In this document: piece by piece, positions 15,753-25,009 of the stretch
Layout: every line of letters begins with the position of its first letter
Numbering within the stretch: the first letter of the stretch is position 1
Source of the DNA: Prevotella sp.
GTDB taxonomy: Bacteria; Bacteroidota; Bacteroidia; Bacteroidales; Bacteroidaceae
Direction of reading: 5' to 3'
Length of the DNA: 64,000 nt
Assembly (NCBI GenBank): GCA_022769285.1
Contig: JALEKD010000009.1
Span: 1-64,000 of the forward strand
Made by a program: the position numbers and the translations under genes
The notes under the pieces: generated by a model
Databases searched by the model: none
Told to the model about the DNA's origin: nothing
The model's input: the letters and a program-made list of their open reading frames with translations, nothing else

Positions 15753-16757
15753 ATGGAAATGAAGGACATTTTGGGCAAGATACTCAATCAGGAGCGGCTT
15801 ACCCGCGAGGAGACAAGAGAGATACTCATCGGCATTACCCGTGAGGCTTACCCTCAGGAGCAGATTACGGCCCTGCTTACCGCCATACAGATGCGCGGTG
15901 TAACGGTCGATGAGCTGTTGGGATTTCGCGACGGCATACTTGAAACGGGCGTCCCGGCGCAGCTGGACTGTCCCTGCTACATCGATGTGGTAGGCACGGG
16001 CGGCGACAGGAAGAACACCTTTAACATATCGACCACTTCGTGTTTCGTCATAGCCGGTGCGGGCTACAAGGTGGCCAAGCATGGCAACTATGCAGCCACC
16101 AGCGTGAGTGGCGCGTCTAACGTGATAGCCCAGCATGGCGTCCGCTTCACCAGCGACATGGACACGCTGAACCGCTCTATCAACGAGGCCGGCATCGTGT
16201 ACCTCCATGCCCAGCTCTTTGCCAAGGCCATGAAGTTCGTAGCCCCCATCCGCCACGCCCTGCAGTTCCCCACGGTGTTCAACCTGCTGGGCCCGCTGGT
16301 AAACCCCGCTCACCCGAAGGCCCAGTTGCTCGGCGTGGCCAACCTGGACCAGATGCGCCTCTACGCGCAGGTCTACCAGCGTCTGGGCATCGACTATGGC
16401 ATCATCAACAGCATCGATGGCTACGACGAGATATCCCTTACCGGCGACTTCAAGGTGGCCACCAATCAGTATGAGCGCATCTTCCGTCCCGCCGACCTCG
16501 GCATGCAGCCCGCACGCCCCGAGGAGTTGCAGGCAGGTGCCACCGAGGCAGAGGCTGCCGCCATCTTTGACAGCGTGCTCAACAACACCTGTCTGCCCGC
16601 CCAGAAGAATATCGTAGTGGCCAATGCCGCCTTTGGCATCCAGGTCATGGAACACGGGCAGAAACCCATTGACGAGTGTGTGGCCATCGCCCGCGAGAGT
16701 ATAGACAGCGGTGCTGCCCTGCGCACCTTTAATAAGTTTGTCGAGATCAATTCGTAA
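15753..16757 (+). CDS. trpD: Anthranilate phosphoribosyltransferase
   Basis: TrpD joins anthranilate to PRPP, the second committed step of tryptophan synthesis. The 334-residue protein shows the PRPP-binding VVGTGGDRKNTFNIST block (about 75-90) and KHGNYAATSVSGASNV (about 109-124), followed by RHALQFPTVFNLLGPLVNP. The start at 15753 is the first ATG after the attenuator; a second ATG two codons later (15759) is possible. It is the first structural gene of the operon, with trpC 7 bp downstream. Confidence 0.97.
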   Translation: MEMKDILGKILNQERLTREETREILIGITREAYPQEQITALLTAIQMRGVTVDELLGFRDGILETGVPAQLDCPCYIDVVGTGGDRKNTFNISTTSCFVIAGAGYKVAKHGNYAATSVSGASNVIAQHGVRFTSDMDTLNRSINEAGIVYLHAQLFAKAMKFVAPIRHALQFPTVFNLLGPLVNPAHPKAQLLGVANLDQMRLYAQVYQRLGIDYGIINSIDGYDEISLTGDFKVATNQYERIFRPADLGMQPARPEELQAGATEAEAAAIFDSVLNNTCLPAQKNIVVANAAFGIQVMEHGQKPIDECVAIARESIDSGAALRTFNKFVEINS

Positions 16758-16764
16758 TACCCTC

Positions 16765-17595
16765 ATGGCAGACATATTAGAAGAGATAGTAGCCTATAAG
16801 CGGCAGGAGGTGGCTCAGTTTGTCCAGATACTGCCCTTGGCCCAGCTGGCCCGTATGACTGAGCGCGTCATGCACCTGCCGGTACCCTCCATGAGGCAGA
16901 GCCTGATGCAGTCGGCCGCGGGCATCATCGCCGAGTTCAAGCGCAAGTCGCCCTCTAAGGGCTGGATACACCGCGAAGCCCGCGTGAGCGACGTGGCACC
17001 GGCCTACCAGCAGGGCGGTGCCTCGGCCCTGAGCATACTGACGGACCGTGAGTACTTCGGAGGCTACGATGAGTACATACAGCAGGCCCGCTTTACCGGG
17101 GTGACGCTCCCCATCCTCTACAAGAACTTTATAGTCGATGAGTACCAGCTCTTTCAGGCCCGCTATTGTGGCGCGTCGGCCGTGTTGCTCATCGCGGCTG
17201 TGCTCTCGGTGGACGAGTGTCGTCGGCTGATGCAGTTGGCCCATCAGATGGGCATGGAGGTGCTGTTAGAGATGCACAGCCCGTCTGAGCTGGACTACGC
17301 GGCCCTGGAGCCCGACATGTATGGCGTTAACAACCGCCACTTAGGCACATTCCATACCGATGTACAAACCAGCTTTGACCTGGCCGGCCAGTTGCCCGAT
17401 GGCACCTGTCGGGTCAGCGAGAGCGGCCTCGCCTCGGCCGATACCATCCGCCAGTTGCGCGGTGTGGGTTACCGCGGCTTCCTCATCGGCGAGACCTTTA
17501 TGAAGCAGCCCCGTCCCGGCGAAGCCCTGTCCCAGTTGGTGGCCGACCTCGGTGGCCGTGCTGCCCACAACATCCCGGATACAGATAACCACTAA
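16765..17595 (+). CDS. trpC: Indole-3-glycerol phosphate synthase
   Basis: TrpC closes the indole ring from 1-(2-carboxyphenylamino)-1-deoxyribulose-5-phosphate. The start at 16765 (MADILEEIVAYKRQEV) gives 276 residues and leaves 7 bp after trpD. TIM-barrel motifs are the catalytic-lysine IAEFKRKSPSKGW, ALSILTDREYFGG, LYKNFIVDEYQ, LLEMHSP, GVNNRHL and VSESGL. TrpC and TrpF are separate proteins here, not fused. Confidence 0.97.
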   Translation: MADILEEIVAYKRQEVAQFVQILPLAQLARMTERVMHLPVPSMRQSLMQSAAGIIAEFKRKSPSKGWIHREARVSDVAPAYQQGGASALSILTDREYFGGYDEYIQQARFTGVTLPILYKNFIVDEYQLFQARYCGASAVLLIAAVLSVDECRRLMQLAHQMGMEVLLEMHSPSELDYAALEPDMYGVNNRHLGTFHTDVQTSFDLAGQLPDGTCRVSESGLASADTIRQLRGVGYRGFLIGETFMKQPRPGEALSQLVADLGGRAAHNIPDTDNH

Positions 17596-17608
17596 CACAT
17601 ATATCACG

Positions 17609-18322
17609 ATGATTATCAAGGTTTGCGGCATGCGCGATGCCGATAATATCAAGGCTGTAGAGCAGCTGGACATAGACCTGATGGGCCTGGTGTTCTACCC
17701 CAAGTCGCCCCGGTACGTACCCATGGTCAGGGCGCGGTCGGGCAATATGCCCGATTATAGCGTTGAGCGGCTGGCCACCCTCAAGGCCCGCCTGGCCGAG
17801 GGTGGGGTGGTAGCGGGAAGTGCCACGACGGGTGTGCCCCGTGTGGGTGTGTTTGTCGACGATATGCCCCAGAACATAGTTACCCGCGTGTACAATTTCC
17901 AGTTGGACTACGTACAGCTGCATGGTAACGAGCCGCGTACCACCATTGACAATCTGCGCCGTACCCTGGATCCCGATATCCGTCCCGGTGTCCGCTTCAT
18001 CAAGGCCATCAGCATAGAGCGTCCCGAAGACGTAGACCGCTGGCGCGAATACGACGGTGCTGTCGACCTCTTGCTCTTCGACACCCGCTGTCCACAGGTC
18101 GGCGGGGGCGGCCACCAGTTCGACTGGTCGGTTCTGCAGCGCTACGATGGTGAAATTCCCTTCCTGCTCAGCGGTGGCATCGGCCCCGACGACGCCGACC
18201 GCATCCGCGCCTTCCACCACCCACGCTGTGTGGGCATCGACCTCAACAGCCGTTTTGAGACAGCCCCCGGTGTCAAGGATATTGACTTACTACGAAATTT
18301 TATCAATGTTATAAGACAATGA
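17609..18322 (+). CDS. trpF: Phosphoribosylanthranilate isomerase
   Basis: TrpF performs the Amadori rearrangement of phosphoribosylanthranilate. The start at 17609 gives 237 residues beginning MIIKVCGMRDADN, with the catalytic Cys7 in the family motif. Further blocks are VFYPKSPRYV, GVFVDD, VQLHGNE, and LLFDTRCPQVGGGGHQFDWS containing the general-acid Asp. Two insertions (about 45-70 and around 130) make it longer than the common 200-210 residues. It overlaps trpA by 4 bp. Confidence 0.96.
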   Translation: MIIKVCGMRDADNIKAVEQLDIDLMGLVFYPKSPRYVPMVRARSGNMPDYSVERLATLKARLAEGGVVAGSATTGVPRVGVFVDDMPQNIVTRVYNFQLDYVQLHGNEPRTTIDNLRRTLDPDIRPGVRFIKAISIERPEDVDRWREYDGAVDLLLFDTRCPQVGGGGHQFDWSVLQRYDGEIPFLLSGGIGPDDADRIRAFHHPRCVGIDLNSRFETAPGVKDIDLLRNFINVIRQ

Positions 18323-19095
18323 ACAAGATTAATGCACTTTTCAGAGATAACACTGGACGTAAGCTGCAGTCACTCTACTTCTGCGCGGGTGCTCCCCGGG
18401 TCGACATGGTACCCGATGTACTGCTCACACTGCAGCGCCGCGGTATAGACATGGTCGAGGTAGGCATACCCTTCAGCGACCCGCTGGCCGACGGCCCTGT
18501 CATCCAGACCGCAGGTACCAAGGCCCTCAAGAACGGTATCACCCTGGCCCGCATCTTCGACCAGATAGGCAGCGTTAAGGCACAGATACACATCCCCTTG
18601 GTGCTGATGGGCTATCTCAACGTCATCATGCACTACGGCTTCGAGGCCTTCTTCAGCCGCTGTGCCGTCACGGGCGTGTCTGGGTGTATCATCCCTGACC
18701 TGCCCTTTGCCGACTACCTGTCGGTGGTAAAGCCCATAGCCGACAAGTACGACATCAGAGTTATCATGATGATTACTCCCGAGACCTCGGCCGACCGCAT
18801 ACGCCTCATAGACAGACATACCGATGGGTTCATCTACATGGTGTCGAGCGCGGGTATCACCGGCGTCCAGCAAGCCTTCGGCGATGCCAAAGTAGACTAC
18901 TTCCGCCGCATAGATGCCATGAACCTGCGCAACCCGCGCATGATAGGCTTTGGCATCTCTAACCGTCAGACCTTAGAGAGTGCTCAGGCTTACGCCGCCG
19001 GTACCATTATCGGCAGCAAGTTTGTGAGCCTGCTTGACGAGACCATGGATGCCGACAAGGCCATAGACAAACTTAATGAAGCATTAGCCCAATGA
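18319..19095 (+). CDS. trpA: Tryptophan synthase alpha chain
   Basis: The alpha subunit cleaves indole-3-glycerol phosphate to indole and glyceraldehyde-3-phosphate and channels indole to TrpB. The 258-residue TIM barrel contains the catalytic Glu in VEVGIPFSDPLADGPVIQ and Asp in IIPDLPFADY, then YMVSSAGITG and GFGIS for phosphate binding. It overlaps both neighbours by 4 bp (ATGA), indicating translational coupling. Confidence 0.97.
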   Translation: MNKINALFRDNTGRKLQSLYFCAGAPRVDMVPDVLLTLQRRGIDMVEVGIPFSDPLADGPVIQTAGTKALKNGITLARIFDQIGSVKAQIHIPLVLMGYLNVIMHYGFEAFFSRCAVTGVSGCIIPDLPFADYLSVVKPIADKYDIRVIMMITPETSADRIRLIDRHTDGFIYMVSSAGITGVQQAFGDAKVDYFRRIDAMNLRNPRMIGFGISNRQTLESAQAYAAGTIIGSKFVSLLDETMDADKAIDKLNEALAQ

Positions 19096-20294
19096 AATAC
19101 CAAGTAGACCAGAACGGATTTTTCGGACGTTTCGGCGGAGCCTACGTCCCTGAGATATTATACAAGTGCGTACACGACTTGCAGGATGCTTATCAGCCCA
19201 TCCTGGACAGTGACGATTTTAAGAAAGAGTACCATCAGTTGCTGCGTGACTACGTCGGCCGCCCTTCGCCCCTCTACTTTGCCCGTCGTATGAGCGAGCG
19301 TTACGGGTGCCAGTTGTACCTGAAGCGCGAGGACTTGAACCATACCGGAGCACATAAGATTAACAATACCATCGGCCAGATACTCTTGGCCCGCCGCATG
19401 GGTAAGCCCCGCATCATAGCCGAGACCGGCGCCGGTCAGCATGGCGTGGCCACGGCTACCGTGTGTGCCCTGATGGACATGCAGTGCGAGATTTTCATGG
19501 GCAAGACCGACGTGGAGCGTCAGCACACCAACGTGGAGCGCATGCGCATGCTCGGGGCCACCGTACATCCCGTCACTACGGGCAATATGACCCTGAGTGA
19601 TGCCTGCAGCGAGGCCATCCGCGACTGGTGCAGCCATCCCCGCGACACCTATTACCTGGTGGGCTCTACCATGGGCCCTCACCCTTATCCTGACATCGTA
19701 GCCAAGATGCAGAGCGTCATCTCCGAGGAGATTAAGTGGCAGCTTCAGGAGAAGGTGGGCCGCGACTATCCCGACTATCTTATCGCCTGTGTGGGTGGAG
19801 GCAGCAACGCCGCCGGTACCATCTACCATTACATAGACGATGAGCGGGTGCGCATCGTACTGGCCGAGGCTGGCGGACATGGCGTAGATACCGATTATAC
19901 CGCCGCCACCATCCAGGCCGGTACCGAGGGTATCATCCACGGGGCCCGCACCCTGGTGATGCAGACCGACGACGGCCAGATTAAGGAGGCGTTTACCATC
20001 AGCGCCGGACTGGACTATCCGGGCATCGGACCCATGCACGCTGACCTGGCCGAGCGAGGCCGCGAGCAGGTGATAGCTATCAACGACGATGAGGCTATCT
20101 ATGCTGGCTACGAGCTGACCCGCACCGAGGGCATCATACCCGCTATAGAGAGTGCCCATGCCGTGGCCGCTCTGCGCAAGCTCACCTTCCGGCCCGAGGA
20201 TGTGGTGGTGCTCACCGTGTCGGGCCGTGGCGACAAAGACGTTCAGACCTATCTCGCCCACAAGGACATGGCCGGCGAGTATGGCCAATTCTGA
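19092..20294 (+). CDS. trpB: Tryptophan synthase beta chain
   Basis: The PLP-dependent beta subunit condenses indole with serine. The 400-residue protein begins QNGFFGRFGGAYVPE and has the PLP lysine in HTGAHKINN, the substrate-binding GAGQHG, GGGSNA for the cofactor phosphate, and a C-terminal VSGRGDKD. Length and motifs are those of the standard TrpB1 type that partners TrpA. It overlaps trpA by 4 bp; trpE follows after 25 bp. Confidence 0.98.
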   Translation: MKYQVDQNGFFGRFGGAYVPEILYKCVHDLQDAYQPILDSDDFKKEYHQLLRDYVGRPSPLYFARRMSERYGCQLYLKREDLNHTGAHKINNTIGQILLARRMGKPRIIAETGAGQHGVATATVCALMDMQCEIFMGKTDVERQHTNVERMRMLGATVHPVTTGNMTLSDACSEAIRDWCSHPRDTYYLVGSTMGPHPYPDIVAKMQSVISEEIKWQLQEKVGRDYPDYLIACVGGGSNAAGTIYHYIDDERVRIVLAEAGGHGVDTDYTAATIQAGTEGIIHGARTLVMQTDDGQIKEAFTISAGLDYPGIGPMHADLAERGREQVIAINDDEAIYAGYELTRTEGIIPAIESAHAVAALRKLTFRPEDVVVLTVSGRGDKDVQTYLAHKDMAGEYGQF

Positions 20295-20319
20295 TAAACC
20301 TACTGTGATTATGCCAACA

Positions 20320-21756
20320 ATGAAGAAACAATTCCACTATCATGTAGTGAGTCGCTCCGTGCTGGCCGACCTCTACACCCCCGTGGGCATCTACCTCAGC
20401 CTGCGCAGCCTCTACCCTCAGTCGGCCCTCATGGAGAGCTCCGACTATCACAGCCACGACACGGCGCGCTCCTTTATCGCCATCCACCCCATGGCTCAGT
20501 TCTCCGTGGCTCACGGCGTGGCCCATGCCACCATGCCCGATGGCAGCGAGCGGTGCCTGGAGCTGGACCTTACCCACAAGGGCCGTGCCAAGGAGCAGGT
20601 GGCTCATGCCCTGACCGACTTCATGGGCAGTTTCGAGGTGAGTGGCCCTGGCAGCGAGTACTGCGGTGTCTACGGCTTCACCTCTTTCAATGCCGTGCGC
20701 TACTTTGAGAACATCGACGTGCGCGATACTACCCTTGAGAAGAATGATGCCCCCGACCTGCTCTATGTGATGTATCGCGACCTGATTGTCTTTGACCACT
20801 TCTCTAACCGCATCCAGCTGCTCACCCTTACAGAGGGCGACGAGGCCGCTGGCGAGCAGGTCATAGACCATATCGTCCAGCAGCTCAACCGTCCGGGGCA
20901 GTGCTACGACTTCCATCCAGACGGTGAGGTGTATAGCACCCTCACCGACGAGCAGCATAAGGCCAATATACGTCAGTGCGTACGTCACTGTCTGCGTGGC
21001 GACGTGTTCCAGATAGTGGTGTCGCGTCGCTTCTGTCAGCACTATACTGGCGACGACTTCCGCCTGTATCGTGCCCTGCGCAGCATCAACCCCTCGCCTT
21101 ACCTCTTCTACTTCGACTTCGGCGGTTACCGCATCTTCGGTTCCAGTCCTGAGACCCACTGCCGCATCGTGGGCGACCGTGCCTATATAGACCCCATCGC
21201 CGGAACCACCCGCCGCACGGGCGACCCTGTGCAGGACCGTCAGAACGCTGAGTTCCTGCGCAACGACAGCAAGGAGAATGCCGAGCACGTCATGTTGGTC
21301 GACCTGGCGCGCAACGACCTGAGCCGCAACTGCCGCGATGTCCAGGTCGACTTCTACAAGGATATGCAGTTCTACAGCCACGTCATCCACTTAGTGAGTC
21401 GTGTCAGCGGCATCCTGTTAGACCCGTCATCGGTATTCTCGAAGATACACGCTTTCTTTGATACTTTCCCTGCCGGAACCCTGTCGGGGGCTCCCAAGGT
21501 GCGGGCCATGCAGATTATCAGCGAGCTGGAGCCTCATAACCGTGGCGCTTACGGTGGCTGCATCGGCTTCATTGGTCTCAACGGCGACCTGAACCAGGCT
21601 ATCGTCATCCGCACGTTCGTCAGTCGCAACAGCGAGCTCTGGTTCCAGGCTGGCAGTGGCGTGGTGGCCAAGAGCAATGACGAGTACGAACTGCAAGAGT
21701 GTAACAACAAGCTCGGCGCACTGGTGCGGGCCATACAGACGGCCGAGAAAATATAA
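20320..21756 (+). CDS. trpE: Anthranilate synthase component I
   Basis: TrpE makes anthranilate from chorismate using ammonia supplied by TrpG. The start at 20320 (MKKQFHYHVV, 478 residues) fits the family; 20311 is an alternative. The N-terminal half holds the Trp feedback-site region (YLSLRSLYPQSALMESSD, with the LLES-type motif as LMESS). The C-terminal chorismate-binding half shows FQIVVSRRF, NPSPYLFY, IAGTTRRTGD, DLARNDL, and FPAGTLSGAPK. Retention of the LMESS block suggests feedback inhibition by tryptophan. Confidence 0.96.
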   Translation: MKKQFHYHVVSRSVLADLYTPVGIYLSLRSLYPQSALMESSDYHSHDTARSFIAIHPMAQFSVAHGVAHATMPDGSERCLELDLTHKGRAKEQVAHALTDFMGSFEVSGPGSEYCGVYGFTSFNAVRYFENIDVRDTTLEKNDAPDLLYVMYRDLIVFDHFSNRIQLLTLTEGDEAAGEQVIDHIVQQLNRPGQCYDFHPDGEVYSTLTDEQHKANIRQCVRHCLRGDVFQIVVSRRFCQHYTGDDFRLYRALRSINPSPYLFYFDFGGYRIFGSSPETHCRIVGDRAYIDPIAGTTRRTGDPVQDRQNAEFLRNDSKENAEHVMLVDLARNDLSRNCRDVQVDFYKDMQFYSHVIHLVSRVSGILLDPSSVFSKIHAFFDTFPAGTLSGAPKVRAMQIISELEPHNRGAYGGCIGFIGLNGDLNQAIVIRTFVSRNSELWFQAGSGVVAKSNDEYELQECNNKLGALVRAIQTAEKI

Positions 21757-21765
21757 TAATAAGGT

Positions 21766-22350
21766 ATGGAAAATATGAAAAGACCACTGCGGGTGGTAGT
21801 AATAGATAACTACGACTCGTTTACCTATAACTTGGTACACCTGGTGCGCCACTTGGGAGCCAACGTCACCGTGTACCGCAATGACCAGTTTGTCCTGGCC
21901 GACCTGGAGACCTTTGATAAGATTATCCTGTCGCCCGGCCCTGGCATCCCAGCTGAGGCTGGTCTGCTGCTCGACGTTATACGCACCTATGCTGGCCGCA
22001 AGCCCATCTTGGGTGTCTGTCTCGGTCACCAGGCCATTGGCGAGGTGTTTGGCGGTAGCCTTACCAATCTGTCTGACGTGTTCCACGGTGTGGCCACCGA
22101 GGGCACCCAGTTGCAGAACGACCCCATTTTTGCCGGTCTTCCCCGTCGCATCACCATGGGCCGTTATCACTCGTGGGTGGTAGACCGTGATACGCTTCCT
22201 GCTTGCCTTGAGGTGACGGCCGAGAGTGACGAGGGCTATGTCATGGCCCTGCGCCACCGCGACTACGACATCCACGGCATCCAGTTTCACCCCGAGAGCG
22301 TGCTTACTCCACAGGGCGGCACCATTGTGAGCAACTGGCTCGCGCTGTGA
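21766..22350 (+). CDS. trpG: Anthranilate synthase component II (glutamine amidotransferase)
   Basis: TrpG hydrolyses glutamine and passes ammonia to TrpE. The 194-residue class I amidotransferase has IDNYDSFTYNLVH near the start, LSPGPG (oxyanion region), nucleophile Cys in GVCLGHQAIGE, and the His-Glu pair in GIQFHPESVLT. It is stand-alone rather than fused to TrpD or TrpE. The start could be 21766 or the ATG at 21775. A terminator 25 bp downstream closes the operon. Confidence 0.97.
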   Translation: MENMKRPLRVVVIDNYDSFTYNLVHLVRHLGANVTVYRNDQFVLADLETFDKIILSPGPGIPAEAGLLLDVIRTYAGRKPILGVCLGHQAIGEVFGGSLTNLSDVFHGVATEGTQLQNDPIFAGLPRRITMGRYHSWVVDRDTLPACLEVTAESDEGYVMALRHRDYDIHGIQFHPESVLTPQGGTIVSNWLAL

Positions 22351-22374
22351 GACTGACGGCCAGTCTGATACGAG

Positions 22375-22409
22375 AACGTCCCGTAACCACCATGGTTGCG
22401 GGACGTTTT
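22375..22409 (+). terminator. Terminator of the trp operon
   Basis: AACGTCCCG (22375-22383) pairs with CGGGACGTT (22399-22407). After a T-G mismatch the stem continues AACC/GGTT. Four T end the structure. Confidence 0.85.
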
Positions 22410-22544
22410 CGGATTGTCGTCTTAGCTGATGGCGAACTATCGGTAGTAAGTGCCGCGCAGTTCAGCTATGTCGTTCACATCATGACAGCGCCCGTTGTCG
22501 ATGTAGATAAGCCGGTGGGCCATCATCAGGCCCGTTCCTATATA

Positions 22545-22558
22545 TATAATAAGGTATA
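22545..22558 (+). repeat. 14-mer TATAATAAGGTATA, copy 1
   Basis: Exact match to 46801-46814, and reverse-complement matches at 48408-48421 and 58315-58328. The surrounding stretch 22410-22634 shows no gene or other structure. Confidence 0.7.
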
Positions 22559-22634
22559 GGGCAACCATGTCCCGACTGAGGGTGGGGGCTGCGGGTACGC
22601 TCGTGGGCGTGCGTTAAAAAATATGGATTTTTCC

Positions 22635-22665
22635 TTTGGGCTTCGCCATACTTTCTGTAACTTTG
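22635..22665 (+). promoter_or_regulatory. Promoter of the cobalamin uptake operon
   Basis: TTTG (22635-22638), 19 bp, TAACTTTG (22658-22665) puts the start near 22672, at the 5' edge of the riboswitch. Confidence 0.85.
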
Positions 22666-22674
22666 CAGAGCAAT

Positions 22675-22869
22675 AGGTTCATAACCGCTGATTAAAAAGG
22701 GAATCGGGTGCAAGTCCCGGACAGTCCCGCTGCTGTGAACACCATGTAAATCCGTATGAGGATGGGCGAACAAGGCATCAATAACGTCACTGACAATTTT
22801 TCGGGAAGACGGTTCGCCATAAGCCGACTGCCACTCGTGGTTGGCAGGGTGTGAGTCAGAATACCTGCC
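22675..22869 (+). promoter_or_regulatory. Cobalamin (AdoCbl-type) riboswitch
   Basis: The conserved cobalamin aptamer elements occur in order. AGGT (22675) closes with ACCT (22863). AAAAAGGGAATCGGGTGCAA, GTCCCGG, AGTCCCGCTGCTGTGA and the CACTG box (22788) follow, then GGGAAG (22803), GCCGACTGCC, and the terminal GAGTCAGAATACCTGCC (22853-22869). It sits between the promoter and btuB. The 57 nt after the aptamer have no T-run terminator. CGCCCTG (22892-22898) could pair with CAGGGTG of the aptamer, so translational control is the likelier mode, an inference from base pairing only. Confidence 0.93.
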
Positions 22870-22926
22870 ATTGCTAAGATAACATGGGGTGCGCCCTGCG
22901 AGGACGGGACGACATGCCGGATAACA

Positions 22927-24930
22927 ATGATAGATAACGTGATAAGAAACATCGGTCTCGCAGTGGCCGTATGGCTATATGGAGGCATCATGCCACTTAT
23001 GGCCCAGACTCCTGATACCCTCCGGACAAGAAACTTGCCAGGGGTGGTGGTTAGGGGCGATGCCTCGGCACGTGCCTTGACCAGCACGGCTCCTGTACAA
23101 CTGATAGGGCGGGTCGACATGCTGCGTTTGGGGGTAACGGATATGGCCGATGCCCTGCACAGGCTGCCCGGCGTGACCCTGCGCGACTACGGAGGGGCCG
23201 GTGGTATGAAGACAGTATCGGTGCGCGGTTTCGGAGCCCGCCATACCGGCGTATGTTACGACGGTGTGATGCTCAGTGAGATACAGGGCGGTGAGATAGA
23301 CCTGTCGCGCTACTCGATAGATAACGTGCAGACGCTCCAGCTGGTCATAGGCGATAACGATGACCTCTTCATACCCGCCCGACAGGCTGCCTCGGCAGCG
23401 GTGCTTTCCATAGAGGCCCTGGGCGACATGCCGGCCGACCGGCGGCCCCACCTTACGGCCCAGATGCGTGTAGGCTCGTATGGCTATGCCAGTCCGTATC
23501 TGCGCTATGTACAGCGTGTGGGCTCTGGGCTTACCCTCTCGGCCATAGGCGAGTACACCTATGCCGAAAACGACTACTCGTTTAAGTTGCGCAACGGCAA
23601 TCTGACCACCCATGAACGCCGTACCAACAGCCGCATGAACAGCGGCCATGGCGAGGTGGGCGCCCATTGGCGTATAGGTCAGCGCCACCAGCTGTGGGGC
23701 AAGTTGTACTACTATGACAACGACCGCCAGCTGCCGGGCATCGTCAGACTCTATACCAATGTGTGTGGCCAGCAGGAACGCGACCGCAATGCTTTTGCCC
23801 AACTGCGCTGGATGGGGCGGGGCCACAACGACCGACTGCTCTTCAAGGTAAACGCCAAGTATAACTGGGCCTCGTCGGCCTACCGTGATACCCTGTTAGT
23901 AGACCGGCGCGACGACGCTACCTACTGGCAGCGCGAGGGCTACGTCTCGGGTGCCCTGCTCTATCTGCCTGACGACCACTGGGCGCTGAGCTATGCTGCC
24001 GACTATGTGTACAATAACCTGAACAGCACGCTGAGCACCGACCGCCGTCCCTGGCGTCACACCCTGCTACAGACAGTGGCCACCCGCTATGTGGCCGGAC
24101 GGTTCACGGCTCTGGCCCGACTGCTTTGGACCACCTGTATCAATCGGGCCCACGGAGGGCCATCGCTGCGCGACATGCGTCGGTGGTCGCCCTCGTTCTC
24201 GCTGTCGTACCAGCTCCTGCCCGATGAGCCACTGCTGTTGCGGGCATCGTTCAAGGACATCTTCCGGGTGCCCACTTTCAACGAGAGTTACTTCCATCAC
24301 TACGGCAGCACCGACATACAGCCCGAGAAAACGCTGCAATACAATGTGGGGCTGACGTGGCAGCATGGGTGGGGCCAGCATATAGTGACCCGCATGACGG
24401 CCGATGGCTATATCAACAGGGTACACGATCAGATAGTGGGCGTGCCCTACAATATGTTTATATGGCGCACGGTCAATATGGGCCGCGTGGCTGCCTTGGG
24501 GGTAGACTACAGCGCACGGGCCACGGTGACCCTATCGGCCAGGCAGGCCGTCGGCGTGTCGGCGGGCTACAGCTACCAGCGCGTGGCCAACCACACCGAC
24601 AGGGCATCGGCCAACTATGGCAAGCAGTTGCCCTATCAGCCCCTGAACACGCTGAGCGCCGCCGTGGGATGGACCAACCCATGGGTCAACCTGTCGCTCC
24701 ACGGCACTGGCACCAGTGGGCGCTGGGCCACGGCTAACCACTACGAGGGTACCCGCATGGCCGGCTACTGGGATATGGGTCTTACGGCCTACCACGTATT
24801 TAGCTGGCGCGGCCGTGAGGCTGAACTGCGGGCCGATGTTACCAATGTGCTGGCCCATCAGTATGAGCTGGTGGCCTGTTACCCCATGCCGCGCACCCAG
24901 TGGCGGTTGGGGCTGAAACTGCAACTATGA
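22927..24930 (+). CDS. btuB: TonB-dependent outer-membrane cobalamin receptor
   Basis: The 667-residue TonB-dependent receptor should import corrinoids across the outer membrane. A signal peptide (1-26, ending LMAQ) is followed by a plug domain with DALHRLPGVTLRDYGGAG and VSVRGFGARHTGVCYDG, then a barrel of aromatic-rich strands. The C-terminus QWRLGLKLQL ends in a hydrophobic residue as outer-membrane barrels do. Cobalamin is assigned from the riboswitch directly upstream and the propeller lipoprotein, btuF, btuC and adenosyltransferase genes downstream. No carboxypeptidase-like N-terminal extension is present, so it is BtuB-like rather than SusC-like. Confidence 0.9.
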   Translation: MIDNVIRNIGLAVAVWLYGGIMPLMAQTPDTLRTRNLPGVVVRGDASARALTSTAPVQLIGRVDMLRLGVTDMADALHRLPGVTLRDYGGAGGMKTVSVRGFGARHTGVCYDGVMLSEIQGGEIDLSRYSIDNVQTLQLVIGDNDDLFIPARQAASAAVLSIEALGDMPADRRPHLTAQMRVGSYGYASPYLRYVQRVGSGLTLSAIGEYTYAENDYSFKLRNGNLTTHERRTNSRMNSGHGEVGAHWRIGQRHQLWGKLYYYDNDRQLPGIVRLYTNVCGQQERDRNAFAQLRWMGRGHNDRLLFKVNAKYNWASSAYRDTLLVDRRDDATYWQREGYVSGALLYLPDDHWALSYAADYVYNNLNSTLSTDRRPWRHTLLQTVATRYVAGRFTALARLLWTTCINRAHGGPSLRDMRRWSPSFSLSYQLLPDEPLLLRASFKDIFRVPTFNESYFHHYGSTDIQPEKTLQYNVGLTWQHGWGQHIVTRMTADGYINRVHDQIVGVPYNMFIWRTVNMGRVAALGVDYSARATVTLSARQAVGVSAGYSYQRVANHTDRASANYGKQLPYQPLNTLSAAVGWTNPWVNLSLHGTGTSGRWATANHYEGTRMAGYWDMGLTAYHVFSWRGREAELRADVTNVLAHQYELVACYPMPRTQWRLGLKLQL

Positions 24931-25009
24931 CACCCCCGCCGGGAGGCACGGCCCGGGGTGCCGAGCATACCGATAATGCAACAAATAACGATACATAATT
25001 ATAATAACA

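Noticed and set aside
19158..20288. Minus-strand ORF (376 codons) opposite trpB
   Set aside because: Shadow of a highly conserved gene; Gly/His/Val-rich with no family features.
22347..22559. 70-codon ORF after trpG
   Set aside because: It runs through the trp terminator and has no protein-like features.
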